The position numbers and the translations under genes are program-made. Under the pieces are notes generated by a model. That model made no database searches. It was not told the DNA's origin and worked only from the letters and a program-made list of their open reading frames with translations. Positions 34,571 through 48,670 of a stretch of DNA of 64,000 bases are shown here, piece by piece (position 1 is the first letter of the stretch; the number at the start of each line of letters is the position of its first letter). Source of the DNA: Dactylonectria macrodidyma (taxonomy: Eukaryota > Ascomycota > Sordariomycetes > Hypocreales > Nectriaceae); assembly GCA_020744425.1 (NCBI GenBank), contig JAGMUV010000012.1, positions 186,001-250,000 of the forward strand, given 5' to 3'.

Positions 34571-35559
34571 TTAATTAAAGACCTAATATTATTAAAATCG
34601 CCCTTAAAACTAAAAGTAGACTAATTAGTCTCTTTTAGAACACCTAATAACCTTAGGTTATAAACCACCCATTTCTCATAAGCCTTTAATACAAGAAAGA
34701 CCCCATCCTCCTTATCTAACTCTTATATCCTCCGCTTAAATAGATCAGAACCCTGCTTTTTTACCTTCTTCTTAATCTTCTTAATCTAAGCTAAACGGTT
34801 TACTACTATTATTAAAGATACTTATAGTTTAGCTAGCTAGTTATAAATAAGTATAATTTAATTACTAGCTTCCTCCTCTTCTTATATAAGCTTTTTCTAT
34901 TAATTAATTAGCCTATTTACTAAGGAAATATTAGTATAAATCCGCTAAAGAAAGAAAGAATACCTTATATAAAAATATTATATAAATACTATTATAAGAC
35001 TAACTATAATAAATACATTACTTATAATAATTAGAATAACTAGTATCTTCTATCTAATACTTAATTTTATATTTAAAATAATAAATATAAAGTATATTAG
35101 TAATATAGCTATTAAGCTTAGTAAAATTTTAAAGAGATTTATATTTAATTATTTTTTTCATTTTTTTAATTACTTTCTTTATCTTTTACTTTATTATATA
35201 TTATAATATTATATTAGTATATTTATAAATATTTATAAATAGAAGTTATAGACTACTATTAGAAATTATATAAGGCCTACTTATATAGCCTTAAGAATAA
35301 GACTAATAGAGGAGAGATATTATATTACATCCTAGTCTATACAGACTATATAACACTAGCTAAATATACTTACTTTACTAATTTTTAACTAATCCTATTA
35401 GATTATAATTCTAAACTGTAATTCTAATAATAAATTATAATTACTAACTATAATCCTAAGGAATAGATTATAATACTAAACTATAATCTATTAAAAACAC
35501 TTTAGTATATAAGTATATTCATTTAACACTTTTATAAATAGCCTTACTAACTATTAACA

Positions 35560-38500
35560 CACTTAGTTATATTAAATTTACTATTCTACTATTACTAGAC
35601 TGTAACTTATATTACTTACTATAACATCCCTAATCCACTTAATTATAAATACTACACGCCTTAGACCTACTTTAGAACTCTAGTATAAGCCTGACTGTTA
35701 TACTAGACTTGCTCTTTTAGACTTAGAAAATGTTATATTAAAGCTTAATATATAGCTACAGACTCTAACACTGGCTATAGAGAAGGTCAGCCTCCCTAAC
35801 CCTTAAGTCTTAAAGACTCTAAAGATAGTACTTAAGGCCAGTTCATAGTCTAAATACTTTAAAAGACAAGTAAGAAAGCATTAGAACAGCTCTTTAGTAT
35901 CTATCCTTAAGGCACTTAAGTCATTTTCTAAGGGAATAAAGGCAATAATGCATTAAATAGTATTATTAAAGTCTAAAAACCAGATCCTTTAATAAGTAAA
36001 TAAGACCCTTAGTAAGTAGTATAAAGTAAAAAGAACCTACTTATATTAAAGAGGGAAGATAACTGTAAATAAGAGAAGGGGTAAGATAGATTAAAGAGAT
36101 ATTAATATATAAGTAGTAGCTAAATTGTTAAGAAGTAGTAGTTAAAGGAGGTTAATAATACTAAAGGAAAGGCGCTATAAAACTTATAAAAAGGCTAGTT
36201 ATAATATAAGGACCTATTAGACTATAATTAAGACTTTTATAAATAAGAATAGTAATTAGTTTTAATTAATTAAATGGTTTATTATATTTTTATTAAAGTT
36301 TTAATTTTATAAGTTAGCATTTTTATTATATAAGCTTGTTTATTATACAAGCTTATTATATATATTAGCTTTATTAAAAAGGCTATTTAAATTATATAAA
36401 AACGAGCTAGAGTTATAATAATAGATATTAATATTAATTCTAAGCTTTAAAAAGAAATCATTCTTATTATAATATACATTTATAATATTATAATAATAAA
36501 GGCTTTTAGATAGAACACTTTTTATAAGCTCTTTTATAAGAATCTTAAGCCTAATAAAGATAATAAGCCTAGTATTATATACTTTTAAACACTTAGCTTT
36601 ATAGTCTTTATATATATTAATCTTAAGAAATATAGTAAAACTGAAAAAATACTACTTTAAGCTTAAGAAGGCATCTTAATAAGCTTTTAAAGAAAATACA
36701 TATACTGCGTTTAAAACCCTAATATTAAAAGAATTATAATTACTTCTTATATTATATTTTATAAAGCTATCTTAAGACTTATACTTCTTAAGCTAATATA
36801 CTTAATAATAAAAGGAGTATTATACTATAATACTAATATTAGAATCTTTAACTTAAAGCTAATTATAAGAGATTCTTAAGTTTTAGTCTTAAGGTAAAAA
36901 GAAGATTTAAAGACTATATAAAAAGCTCTAGCTAGTTATAATACTAACCTTTAAAAAGAGGCATATTATAATGAAATTAAGGCTCTATTTAATAAAGAAA
37001 TTATATACTTTCTTTTATATTAAAAGATAACTTAAAGTAAGCGAGCGTTAATAATTAAATAAGTAAGTAAATATAAATATAATAAGTATAGTAAGATAGT
37101 TAAATATAAAGCTTAACTTATAGCTAAAGGCTTTAAATAGTGAGTAAGTATTAATTATAAAGAGACCTTTTTATTTATAGCTAAAGCCGCTTTTTAGAGG
37201 ATTCTAATTGCTTACACAGTTTAAAAAGAGATAAAGTTATTATAAAATGATATAATTACTACTTATCTTAATAAAGAGCTTAAAGAAGAAATATTCATTT
37301 AGCCTTTCTAACTTTTAAAAGACTTTTTTAAAGACTTTTACTATAAACACTTTATTATAAAGTTAGAATATTAAGTAAGTAAGGACTATATAATCCAGTT
37401 AATAATAGCGCTTTATAAACTTAAGTAAAGTGTGTAATAATAATAAAAAAAGCTTAAAAGGATCTTAGCTAGCTTAAGTTTTAATTAGCTTAAAAGTAAT
37501 ATAGCTATTTATACTAATAAAGCATAGAAGATTATAATAGCTACTTATATAAATAATATACTTAATATTATACTTAGTAATAAGGCTATAAAAGAGCTAT
37601 ATATAGAACTAGTTAAAAAAGTGAAAATTAAGAAAATAAGCTTTTTATAGTTCTTTTTAAGTATAACTATAGAGGCTTAGGCTAATAGTTTAATAAAGCT
37701 ATTATAAAGAGACTATATAAAGAATATTTTAAAGATGTTTTAAGTAAAAGACTATAAAGTAATTATAACTCTAATAGATCCTAGTTTTTATAACCTAGCT
37801 ATAACTTTACTAACTGAGAATTTAAAAGCAGTTAAAGAAGAATACATATTCTTTATAAAGAAAGTTAACTACTTAGTTATTAAGACTTAAGCTAATCTAG
37901 CCTTTATAAATAGCTTCTAAGTATAATATATTAAGAACTCTAATAATAAGTAGCTCTATACAGTTAAGAGAATGTTATAATACCTTTAAGGCTTATTAAA
38001 CTATAATATAAGATATAATAAGATATTAAAAGAATATTATAAAAACTTATACAAGTTCTATAAATACTATAACTTTAATTATATAAGCTATTATAAGACT
38101 TTAAAGTTAACTAGAGTGTATATATTCTTTATAAATAGCAGGCTTATTTTATAAGCTAGTTATAAGTAGAAGAGTATTATAAAGTTATTTATAAAAGTAG
38201 AATACTATACTCTTTTTAAAGCGGTCTTTAAAGCTATTTAAATATAAAGCTTTATAAAAGAGTTAGAAAGTCTGCTTATAAAGCTAATAATTTTAAAAGT
38301 TAATAATTAAAGTATTATTAAACTAGTCTATAACTCTAAGTATTATATATATATTAAACACATTAGGATTTATTATTATTTTATAAAGAATACTATAGCT
38401 AATAGTACTATTAAAATTAAATACATCCTTTTAAAGGATAATATTATAAACTTCTTTATAAAGCTACTATTAAGACTAGTATATAAGATTCTAATAAAAG

Positions 38501-38750
38501 CCCTAGGGCTAGAGGATTGTATAATAAATTAAAATTATAAATAACCTCACCTTAAGCGAATATAAATAAAAACATTATAAGAATATAAGAGTAGCTTAAG
38601 AAAGAGGACTTAAATAGCTTTAAAGACTATTACTTAAAGTCCGGCCTTAAAGGGAGTATTATTATTAAGAAGTTATAATAAAATATAATATATATTATAA
38701 TATAAGATATTGCATTCTTAATAAGCCAGCCTTAATAACTGACTGACTAA
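35560..38750 (+). mobile_element. RIP relic of a Ty1/copia retrotransposon (+)
   Basis: The + strand frames show copia-type reverse transcriptase landmarks: KYKYNKYSKIVKYKA, LIAKGFK and ITTYLNKELKEEIFI around 37050-37320, then a YINNIL box near 37550 and the RNase H tail (YYKTLKLTRVYIFFINSR, later IYIKHIRIYYYF) at 38080-38400. A purine run AAAGGGAGTA near 38650 may be the polypurine tract before the 3' LTR. Extents are approximate. Confidence 0.75.
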
Positions 38751-39399
38751 AGGAATAAAGTCTTTAAAGAGACTGTTAGAAAGATACATACTGTATTTAA
38801 AGGTAATAACTTTCTAACATTTTTTAGCTATTCTATATACTTCTAAAGACTCTTATATTCTATATCTAATATATTATAATAAGTAATATAATGAGTGTGT
38901 AATCTTTAACATACTTAATATATGAGTATAATAAACTAGTGACTGTAATACTTAAGCATTTCTTAGCATTTTACACTTTAAATTAATATTTTTAAAAGAA
39001 ATTTTTAAAAATTCAAACTAAGCTTAAAACAGCTAATATTTTTAAATTAGGTTAATTAGCTAAGTATATTTATATAGGAATTTTTCTAAAAAACTTTTAA
39101 TTTTTTTAATAAAGTTATTAAGAAAAATCTTATTAGCACTGTGTATTTACTTATTTCTTTATATAGGAAACTGATTAAAATTCTAAAAAAGATTTTATAT
39201 AATTTTTCTTATATCTAAATACTTAAAATATACTTTTTTAGATTTTTATAAATTAAATTGCCTATTATAAGAAACTATATATTACTATTTTTAACTATAT
39301 AATACTGTATTACACTTATTAGTTTATTACACTTATATATAAAGTATATTACTTATTATTCTTAGTTATTCTTAGTTTAAATTAGTTTAATTATAAGTT

Positions 39400-42300
39400 T
39401 AATAATCTTTCATTTTATAATTATAATAATTGCATTTAAAGTAGAATTACTTAATAAGGCTTAGAATTATATATATAACTACTTAAAGCGTTCCTTATTC
39501 TAGTAATGCTCTTTTTTTTATATAGTATTAGTATGTATTTCTAAAGCTAAGAGCTTAGTAAATTCTATAAAGAGTTGCTTATTCTTTATATAAAGCTCTC
39601 TAAGTTCCTCTTTATACTTATTATTAGAAGCTTTTATATATTTATTACTATCTCTATCCTTAAGAAGCACTAGGGCCTTTCCTTTAGATAAGAGCATATT
39701 ATTAGAAAGTATAGTAAATACTATTATAATTCATTAGATATTACTTAGTATATAAAGTAACTGTTTAAATAAAAGCTATTAATATATAATAGTTATATTC
39801 TTAGGCTAGGCTATATAAAGTATAAAGTAGTTTTATTAGATTTAAGCAGTATGTATAGTACCTTAGTTATTAAGAGCTTATATATGTATATATTATGCAT
39901 TTTATTATCTAAACTGATCTTACAGTAGTTAGAAGTATTATATATAGTATTCACTGCCTTTTTATTCAAGCTATACTCAGCATGCTTTTAGTAGTTATAT
40001 GCCTAACTAAAGTCACTTAATTATATGCATAACTATATATACAATCTATTCTAATACGCCCCTTTAGCTTTACAGTCCCTTTATTAAGCTATACTTTACT
40101 TTATAGCTTCTTTACCTTTTTTTTATTTCTTCTCTATTTAATCTTATCTATTAAGTTAATTAGCTTTAGCTACTTAAAGAAGCTTAAGTAACCTTCTTCT
40201 AATAGGTTCTTTATTAATCTATTAATAAGCATTTAAGTAGTAAGTATATAAATAATATTAATTCTCTCTTTAATGATTTCTTAGTATAGCTAATAGTTAT
40301 AAATGTTAATATACTTAAGCTTTATATATAGTTATACTAATTCTATAGTAATAAGGCGGATAGTCTGCTTATTATTATATTTAATTATAATCCTTATTAC
40401 TATTATAATTACTTAGTAAACTATTAGAGAGTTTAGATTAACCTTTAATATAAAGATAAGTTAGCTTATAAAGAGAGCTTCTTTAGCTACTTAGGAAAGC
40501 ACTAGGAGCTCTGCTTCTATTATTAATATTATAACTGTATCCTGCTTATTAGCTCTTTAGGAAGTGATCTTATTAAAGAGCTTTATAATAAATGCTTAAA
40601 AACTCTAATGATCTATTAAGTTATTAGTAAAGCTAGTATTTAAAGTGACTTATAGTCTATCTTCTTTATTACTAGCTATAGTTCTATATTTAAAATAGAG
40701 ACTCTTTATTTATATAAAGTATTATAAAGCTCTGTCTATAGCTTTTTATTACTATAGTCTGAGGTTCTAATTAAACCTAGTTAATCAGCTTATAATAAAA
40801 GCTATATTTAGTTAAGTTATTACTATTATATATATAATAGTACTGATCTTCTTAAGGTATAAGTTAATACTATTAAGGCTTATTATTATATTATATAATA
40901 GAAGTTTCTTATAGATTATTAGGGTTATTAATATTAGGTTTAGTAAGTCTTTAGAGAGCAGGCAGTGCATTTTATTAATATAAATAGCTTATAATAACTA
41001 TAGCTTTCTTATTCTATAATTCTAAATAATCTTAATCCTTAGGAATTATTAAAGCAGTTTATTACTTATAATATTATATGTTTTTTATAGTTCTACTATT
41101 AGTAATATTACCTTACTCTTAATATACTTAGGGAAATAGAGAATATAGTTATTTATATAGAAGAAGAAAATAATATCTTTATAAAGCTAATAGCAGTCTT
41201 TACTAAGCACTTAATAAAAGCTTACTTATAGTAAGCCCTTTTTAAAGTGCTTTTACTATAGTAATAGTAATTATTAAAGACTATAAAAAGCTTTCTATAG
41301 CTTTAGAATCCTTCCTAGCTTTTTATATTCTATAAGCATTTATATATAAATATCCTTATCTAGCTTTATATATATAAATATATTAACTGCATTATATTAT
41401 AATATATTATAATTAAATTAGTTAGCTAAAGCTATAAGAGTTTTAAATAATATACTTACTAAAGTTATTATATAGGTCTTTTAGCTATTAATTGCTTACT
41501 AGTCTTTATATATAATAAGGCGCGCTTTTATCTTTATAAATCTACTATACTTATTAAGTTTATAAATATAAATTTAATAATAGCTAAGTACTTATTAACT
41601 ATTTACTAAGGCTTTTATAACTTTAATCTATAATTAAGAATTTATATAATTTTATAAATATATTTTTTCTACTTTAAGAAGAGCATCTTAATAAGGATAA
41701 CTTACTATTATTATATATAAACTAGGAAGGGTTTATAATAAGTACTAAAGTATATTAATATATAGTAACCTTTCCCTTCTAAATATAAGGCTCTCTATCT
41801 ATAGAAGCTTTTATATTACTATTAATATAGGGCTCTCTAATCTCAGAGGCTTTTATATACTTACATTCTTTATAATGTAAAGGCAGACTTATCTTCCCTT
41901 ACTAAGTGCTTGCCTAGAGCTAGCTAGGCCTTTACTAAACACTTTATAATTACTTATACAATACTTAAGTAACTGGAGCCTTCTAGCTAAGAACGCGGCC
42001 TTAAACGACTCGCATTACTTCGTTAGTTTATTAGTAAGGCCTTATTAGACCTTCTAAGACTCCCTTTATCTACTTAAGAGTTAGTATATAGAGCTTTCTA
42101 TCTTTAGAGTATATTGCATACTTGCTTTTAACCCTTAGTTAGCCGCTTCCTTATATCTCTTTATACTTAGCCTAGAGGCTAAGGTATAGAAAAACGCAGC
42201 TAGTAGTAATAGAGGAAGTATTAAAAGAGGTTTAAACTTAGCTATAATGTATTTATACGCTCTTTTAGATTTAAGCACTCTATTAATAGCCTTATAATTA

Positions 42301-43500
42301 CTTAGTAAGTATTCTTTAAATAGGTTATTATTATCTTCTCTTATTACTTTATTTACTTCTTTATTAAGTAATTATAATAGCTATTGCTTAACTTGTGCTT
42401 ATATTACTATAAGTTCTTTAATATATTATTAAATAGCTTTAAGGTTCTATTATTTTAAATTGTTTTAAAGACTCTTTATCTATTTATTAAATAGATACTG
42501 CTTATTAAATAAAACGTCTTTTATTATAAAAACTTCCTTATATAAGGGGTTCTAGACTCTGAATGAGTTATTTAATGTATAGCTTACTAAGAAACTAATC
42601 CATGCCTTTAGAGCCTGCTTTTAAAGCCGGTTTCTTTATAATTATATATTTACAGTTAATATAAAGACCTTATAGCTATATACTCAAAAGTGTAAGAAGT
42701 CAGGCTTTACTAAGTAATTACTATAGAATTAGTAATAGAATAACTTATATAGAGTCTTTCTATTTTTATAAATTAAAGGTATATAGTTATAAAAATAAGT
42801 AATAGCCTTAATTAATTCTAACTATAAGTATTCTAATAACTTAGCTCCTATATGCATTATATAGCTTTTTAATATAATAATTATAATAATGCATTCTGCT
42901 CTTCTATTTTATACTTAAGTATTTAAAGCTAAGAGCTTAGTATATATTCTTTAAGCAGTTAGTAGTTTAGTAATTTATAAGTATATTTCTATTATTTTAT
43001 TATTATACTTAAATACTTTAACTTTAATAGAGTATTATACTTCTAATATCCTAAGAAAGTGAATAATTACTATATAAATAGTGAGCATTAAGTGATTATT
43101 AGTATAATAGTCTTAAGAATACTCTATTACTCAGTTTATAAAGATCTATATAAATATATAGCTTATATAGCCTAGGGTTATTAAATAGAAATCTAAAGCT
43201 ATTTATTCTCTTGGTTTTATTTATACTATTATTTCTTAAGGAGCTCTATAAACTGCTTAGCAAGCCTTTACTATATTATATATATTATAGTTAATAGTTA
43301 TTATTTATTAAAAGCCTTTAGGCTCTTCTATCTTCAGCCTAACGCCTCTTATAACTATTATAAGGCAATATAAGGAGTCTGGACCTGAATGTCTAAGTCT
43401 TTAATACTAAGTCATTATATCTTCTAGTATTAGCTTTTTAAAAGTCTATAATATAAAGCGAGACTTCTTCTATAGTGTAAAGTCCTTATATATAAAATAT
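39400..43500 (-). mobile_element. RIP relic of a second Ty1/copia retrotransposon (-)
   Basis: On the minus strand around 41100-41750, copia reverse transcriptase motifs are readable: KYSRFIKIKARL, a run matching QYDAVNAFV (LQYNAVNIF), KLDKDIYI, then KAFYSL and a FFYINNYI box in place of FFYVDD. The motif set differs from the + strand copia, so it is another lineage. Borders are approximate. Confidence 0.72.
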
Positions 43501-43590
43501 ATAACTGATAAGGAAATATCTTCTTTAGCTCTTATTAGATAAGACTATAAATAACATATTCAAAATCTCCTGATTTTTAGCTTTATAATG

Positions 43591-44020
43591 GTATATATTA
43601 TGCCTCAGAAAGCCAATCTTCCTTATACTATAACCACAAAAGACATCTATAATAAGAACCTTCAATAAGGTTAGAGTTCAAGCATCAGACATACGTCCAA
43701 CAGTCCTAAAACTCGGGACACGTCTTACCCGGTTTTACTATGACAAATTGTCCAAATCCTCTGTTAGATTGGACATGTGACTGGACAACAATCTCTCTAT
43801 AAAGCTGGGGCTTTTCTCTAGCCAGTCCAGAAGGATCATCATCATCAATACATGCATTTCTCAACCAATCACATCAAACTGACTACCTTTCTAATCGTCT
43901 TTTCCTGCTCTTTCTGAATCTTTAATCCCTTTTCTGATTGGTCAATCCCTTGACCCACAATCGCCGAGTTCCACCAATAACCTTCCACTCCTTCCACTCC
44001 TTCCACTGCTATAGCCTTTA
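43591..44020. other. Unmutated island at the edge of the RIP block
   Basis: About 430 bp of normal composition between the main AT block and a further AT-rich stretch (44020-44270). It contains CTATAAAGCTGGGG (a TATA-like element) and a short TTCCACTCC triplication. It may be a solo LTR or single-copy DNA that escaped RIP. Confidence 0.4.
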
Positions 44021-44270
44021 CATATAGTATATTAGCTATTATTACTACTATATACTCTATGACCCTTCTCTAAGCATTTAGTAAATCTACTACTCTATCT
44101 TTCTATTCTAAGACTTATTGCTCTTGCTTCTTATTAATAGTACTTAAAAAAGACCTATCTAATCTTTATAAATAGTTATTACTTAGTCTAGTATCTTACT
44201 AAAGGCCTCACTATTTTAGCTTTAAGAATAAGATAAGGTTTATAGTAAGGGATTTATATAAAGTATTATA
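44020..44270. other. Second small AT-rich RIP-like segment
   Basis: Composition as in the main block, ending abruptly near 44272. No motif can be read. Confidence 0.6.
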
Positions 44271-46162
44271 TGTGACGGCTTGCCTGCCTCCGGAAATGGT
44301 GGTCCTAGCCCACCATTTCGGCGGTTGCCAAACCGGGAAATCTTCGGTTCCACAATCACTCGCTGCTTTTGCGCCGCCTATAAAGCGGCCAGTCCCCGGC
44401 CCCGCATCCCTATGTACCTCTGTCGTCTCTTCCTCTCACTTTTTTCTCCTTCAACATTACATGACCTTTGGTTCAGCGACACCACCTCAACTTGCACTGC
44501 ACACAGGTCATTCTTCTTCGTCAGTCCTTCGCCAGGAAGGACTCTTTATCGCCTACATTTCTTCCTTTCTTCGACATCTTCGCGATATCGATCTTCATTG
44601 ACGGTATACTCATCGCCATGATGCAAGCACAATTGGCCAGTGCCCAGCCCCATCCGTATCATCCCACATCATCCGACCCCTTGGCGGTCGGCCCCCTTTA
44701 GCTTTTACCAAATTACTGAAAACGGCAATTCGACAATCAGACGAACCGAGCACGGCTGTATTTGTCGTCGACTTCATGCGTTGGCCCCCATCATCCGGCA
44801 GCCGTTTGTCTGCAACCCCTGGCTTATGGTCGGGATGACCGAGGGTGGGCGTCTGGTCTACCAGGTCGCGGCGAGGCAACCTGGCTGACAAGGTGGTATT
44901 GGGCTTGCTCTTGGACGGAGCGACGAATGATCGTCGAAGTTTCTCGAGATTACCGCTTCAATGCCATGGGGGAGGAGATGAGAGGGGCTGGCGGGCTTGA
45001 GGAGTGATGCGGCTTGCGGAGGAAGCAGACCAACGACTACTGGTGGCAGCGACAGGGCTTGGTACGCCGGTCTCACGTTGAGTGAACCTTGGTCCACAAC
45101 AATCCATGCCCGGCGCACCCGTTCCGGTCACAGGGAGGCTTCCTCGTGTCCAACGGGGAGCCAGCCGGTTGTTGGTCGTCGGTTGCCTCATCTCCATTTC
45201 CCGAGAAGGAAGATGGACGTGTTGATAGCGCCAGTGCTGTGATAAGGCGACATGGGTGTGTCATAGCCTCGGGGGATGACGGATCATCACCAAGTGGCAG
45301 TGCGCTCTCAATTCATGCAAGCTGTCGGACTTCTGCGGCACTCCTGATTGCCCTCACCGCAAGCGATAGGTTCGACTGCCCCTGGGCCTTGTCAAGTCTG
45401 CCTGGACCGCGATCATTAGACGGATCTAGAGCTGGCTGAACTGCCCGAACGGAACATGAGGGTGTGGTAGCCGCATAAGGGGATGGAGAGGATTTCCGCG
45501 GCAAGATGCGTTATGACTCAACTGCAACAGCGAGGAGCAGTGATGGTGTCATTCTTGCCGAGGGTTGCCAGGCATGTTCGGGGATGACGCGTTCGTCTTC
45601 GATTACGATGCTCGAGCGCCCGGATAGAATCGCTTCCGGGCGATGCCATCCAATGGAGACGACGAGAGGTAGCCAGCTGATCAAAGTCTAGCAAGCTGTG
45701 TTGCAGGATGAGGAGAAGGAGAAGGATGTGATCCTGCCAGGTTGTTCAGCTCTGCTCTAGTCAAGCCAACTGCCTCGCCCGAAGAGGTAGTTCAACCGTC
45801 AGCTCGCGAGCCGGCCGGCGAAATGGGGGCTCATCAGACGAATCACGCCTGAGCTCACCACCAACAGAGCCACATCACCGACGTTTCTATCTATTTCCGT
45901 GCGCATCGAGTCGGTCTGACCCTTCTCTCCCAAGTCCAGCTGAATCAAACCCTTGTTTTGGAGGGTCGCTAGTGAGTCCTGTTAGACGATCGAGTTGCTT
46001 TTGTTCCCCGTCGAGGGAGGGTGGCTCTGCCTCGTGGGTGGGGAGGAGAGAGCGACTTGATAAAAGCTGGAGATCCTCCGCTCCTGGATCGTTCTTCATC
46101 CCGCAATTCTTCCTATCCATACTTATCATTCCTGAACAGCTCTTTGCTTTACGCTCACCATT
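44271..46162. other. GC-rich region without a supported gene
   Basis: About 1.9 kb of GC-rich DNA with many short overlapping ORFs in all frames and no recognised domain. It may be a long promoter or untranslated leader of the MYB-like gene, or decayed coding DNA. Confidence 0.4.
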
Positions 46163-48314
46163 ATGGACCGTCCCTTGAAGATCAAGCAATGGGATCCTTC
46201 CAAGCCAAAACGAAAGCCCAATCTTCGTGCAACTATAAGGAATCCCGAGCTGCGGCCTGTCCTGTCTGATGTCTCCTTTGCTCAGTCTATCGCGTGTGAC
46301 GCGGATAATCCTTGGCCTTTTGTAGGCGGGGAGGACTTGACCAATGCCGACCCCTACGCGGGGTTCCCGTCGATGGAGGAAATCATTGACGAGGTGATGC
46401 GCTCTGCCGCCAGTGACAGCGCAAGGGACAGCATCGACGCACCGAATCCCACACCATTATCGGGTCTTGAGAAGAACGAGCGGTGGAGCTACAAGAGTCA
46501 AAGTATTATCCTAGAATCTAGACCTGAGATACGGAGCTGACGGGGCCTCGTAGATTCTGCAATTGTCATCAAGAAAGATAAGGGCATTACAAAGCTGCCT
46601 CCAGCGCATACCGCCACCCCGAAAGCCATCTTCAATTCCATTTTCCCCTATGCAGGCGATAAGAGAGCAGGCGACAGCGTCAAGACATTAAGTCTTCAGA
46701 ATGACACGCCTAAATGCGGCAGTAATAGTCAAGGTAGTATCCCAGAATCCCTATTCTGAGATAAGAAGCTTACAAGGACTGATAGAGATTGCTATTGCCA
46801 TGGAAAAAGTCAAAGAACAGGGTATCTGCGAGATGTCTCCCAAACACACCATCGCCCCGGTGGCCACTCCCGACTTCATTCCAGGCCGACAAGTTGATCT
46901 TGATGATCTGGCTGGGGGAATGCCAACTGCATCCAAAAATGTAGAACCCCTCAATGCGCCGTTGCCATTGGTCTGGGGTGGTGAAGAGCCCGACAATGAT
47001 GCTCAGGCCTTGTCCGTCCTCGCTCAACCGCCTCCCGCAGCAACCGAGGTTGAGAATCATTCCTCGCAAGAGGAGCATAGTGACAGCACCGAGCATGGAG
47101 ACATCCTGGAGGCTGATTATTGCGGGGACATTGTTGAACCGACCCCCACTGAACCGGGTTTTGGGTATGCCTCACCCTACCCAACGGATACGTCTCTTTC
47201 GTCAGGTTCAACCACACCGTCCACGCCTCCCTCACCTACCCTACCTTCAAAGGATGAGACCTTGCAAAACCCTATCCAGACTCAGGCGGAAGGCACTTTG
47301 GGTCAGAGCGGCCTTGTACCAATGGCCATGGATCTCAACCAACACGCAACAAGCACTCAGGAGCCTGAAGTCTGCTCTTCGGGGGAGCAACGGGTTGATG
47401 ACATGATTGGGGGCCAAGGCCGTTGTGGAGGCGATGTTGAACCTTGTTCTACGGGTTTAGGAGGCTCCCATGCACCGACCCCCAGACGAAGAGCCCGAGG
47501 TTCATATATCCTCCACGCTGATTACAATGAAAGTGACGCTGGCGACGGCGACGACGATAACGACGAAAGGGGTCAACAGTCTCCAGAGCTCGACGGGGCC
47601 GAAAGGTCAAAGCGATGCGGTGGGAGCCTTTCTATTGAGGTCTTGCTTAACAATGCCAAATACCGTCCTGCTCAGAGCGCCGAGGACAGCGAGCGGGATC
47701 ATGATGGCGACGAGGATGAGGATGAAGCTTATGGAAAGCGTCGACGCAAACGCCGTCGTTCCCATGAGCCCTTGGCTAGCATCAAGCGCCGTGGCTATGG
47801 GCATACCACTCGCCAACGGCCAACGAACACCACACGATCGGTACCAAGGGATCGAGCGCCGACACCCCGTATGTTTAGCCCGTTTTCGTCATGCACTACA
47901 TCGGACGATTCAGATACTAGGCATGATTTTGCGAAATTTCAGGAATGGCAACTTGACAACGTCATACTGAAGCAGGTTGTTCTCGACGGTGTAACCACCT
48001 TTCAGTTACAATTTGGCTGGGACATGTGCTCGAAGCATGACAACACGGGCGATACTGTTCACGACAGGCGCCGCCGAACATTTGCAGGCTCAACCGGCCG
48101 AGTACATCGCGGCGAAGGTGCGAAAGCCAAGTTCACACCGGAAGAAGATAGTTTCCTCCTCGAATTGAAGGAGGGCGAAGACGGCCAGTCATCTCAACAG
48201 CTCACCTGGTCAGAGATTTATCGGCGGTTCAACGAGAGATTTCCGGGTCGACGATCGTGTGGGTCACTTCAAGTGCATTACTGTACGAAGTTGAAGGGCC
48301 GAGGGGAGCCTTAG
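46163..48314 (+). CDS. MYB/SANT-like DNA-binding protein, 685 aa, 3 exons
   Basis: Exons 46163-46502, 46554-46733 and 46777-48314; introns GTATTA...CGTAG and GTAGTA...ACAAG; 2058 nt in frame. The splices remove the in-frame stops and join KSQ to NSAIVIKKDK and GSNSQ to GLIEIAIAM. Most of the protein is disordered, with acidic, Ser/Pro-rich and Lys/Arg stretches (GKRRRKRRR is a likely nuclear signal). The C-terminal ~60 residues form a MYB/SANT-like helix set (KFTPEEDSFLLELKEGED, LTWSEIYRRFNERFPGRRS, LQVHYCTKL) that would bind DNA. MYB/SANT genes are reported from Starship elements together with DUF3435 recombinases; one starts 3.9 kb downstream here. Confidence 0.78.
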
Positions 48315-48670
48315 CATACGGTTAGCAGTATTATAATTTATGCATTGGACTTTTACTATCTTGGTTACGTGTTTTGTGGTTTTGCAACCAATGACCGAAA
48401 ACTTATGGTAGCAAATCACTTTACCAGAACCAGTGACATTCGCCCATTATGCTTTAGGTTACATCTAATGGCTACACTCTCATACTGTTATTTCAATCAC
48501 TCATTTTCACATTTCGTAAATAGATTCATTGATAAGTTTTCGTAGTTAACACTGGGTGAAATGCCAGTGTACTAATGGTATTATGATGCTCACGTGATCG
48601 TCTGGTATAGAAAGCCATGGAAGGCCATGGAAGGCCCGCACAGCCATGGGAAATTTAGGACAGGTGTCCT
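48315..48670. other. Intergenic
   Basis: No supported gene. It includes a CCATGGAAGGCCATGGAAGG tandem near 48617. Confidence 0.35.

Larger units (their letters stand above)
30236..43590. other. RIP-mutated AT block
   Basis: Composition falls to almost pure A+T with a great excess of TpA; CpG and CpA are nearly absent and no normal ORF survives. This is the signature of repeat-induced point mutation (C:G to T:A in duplicated DNA during the sexual cycle). Reading the frames with stops ignored still shows three retrotransposon relics, listed separately. Likely silent heterochromatin. Confidence 0.92.

Noticed and set aside
44272..45700. Dense short ORFs in the GC-rich region upstream of the MYB-like gene
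   Set aside because: All frames are about equally open with no domain and no good splice model; typical of high GC by chance.
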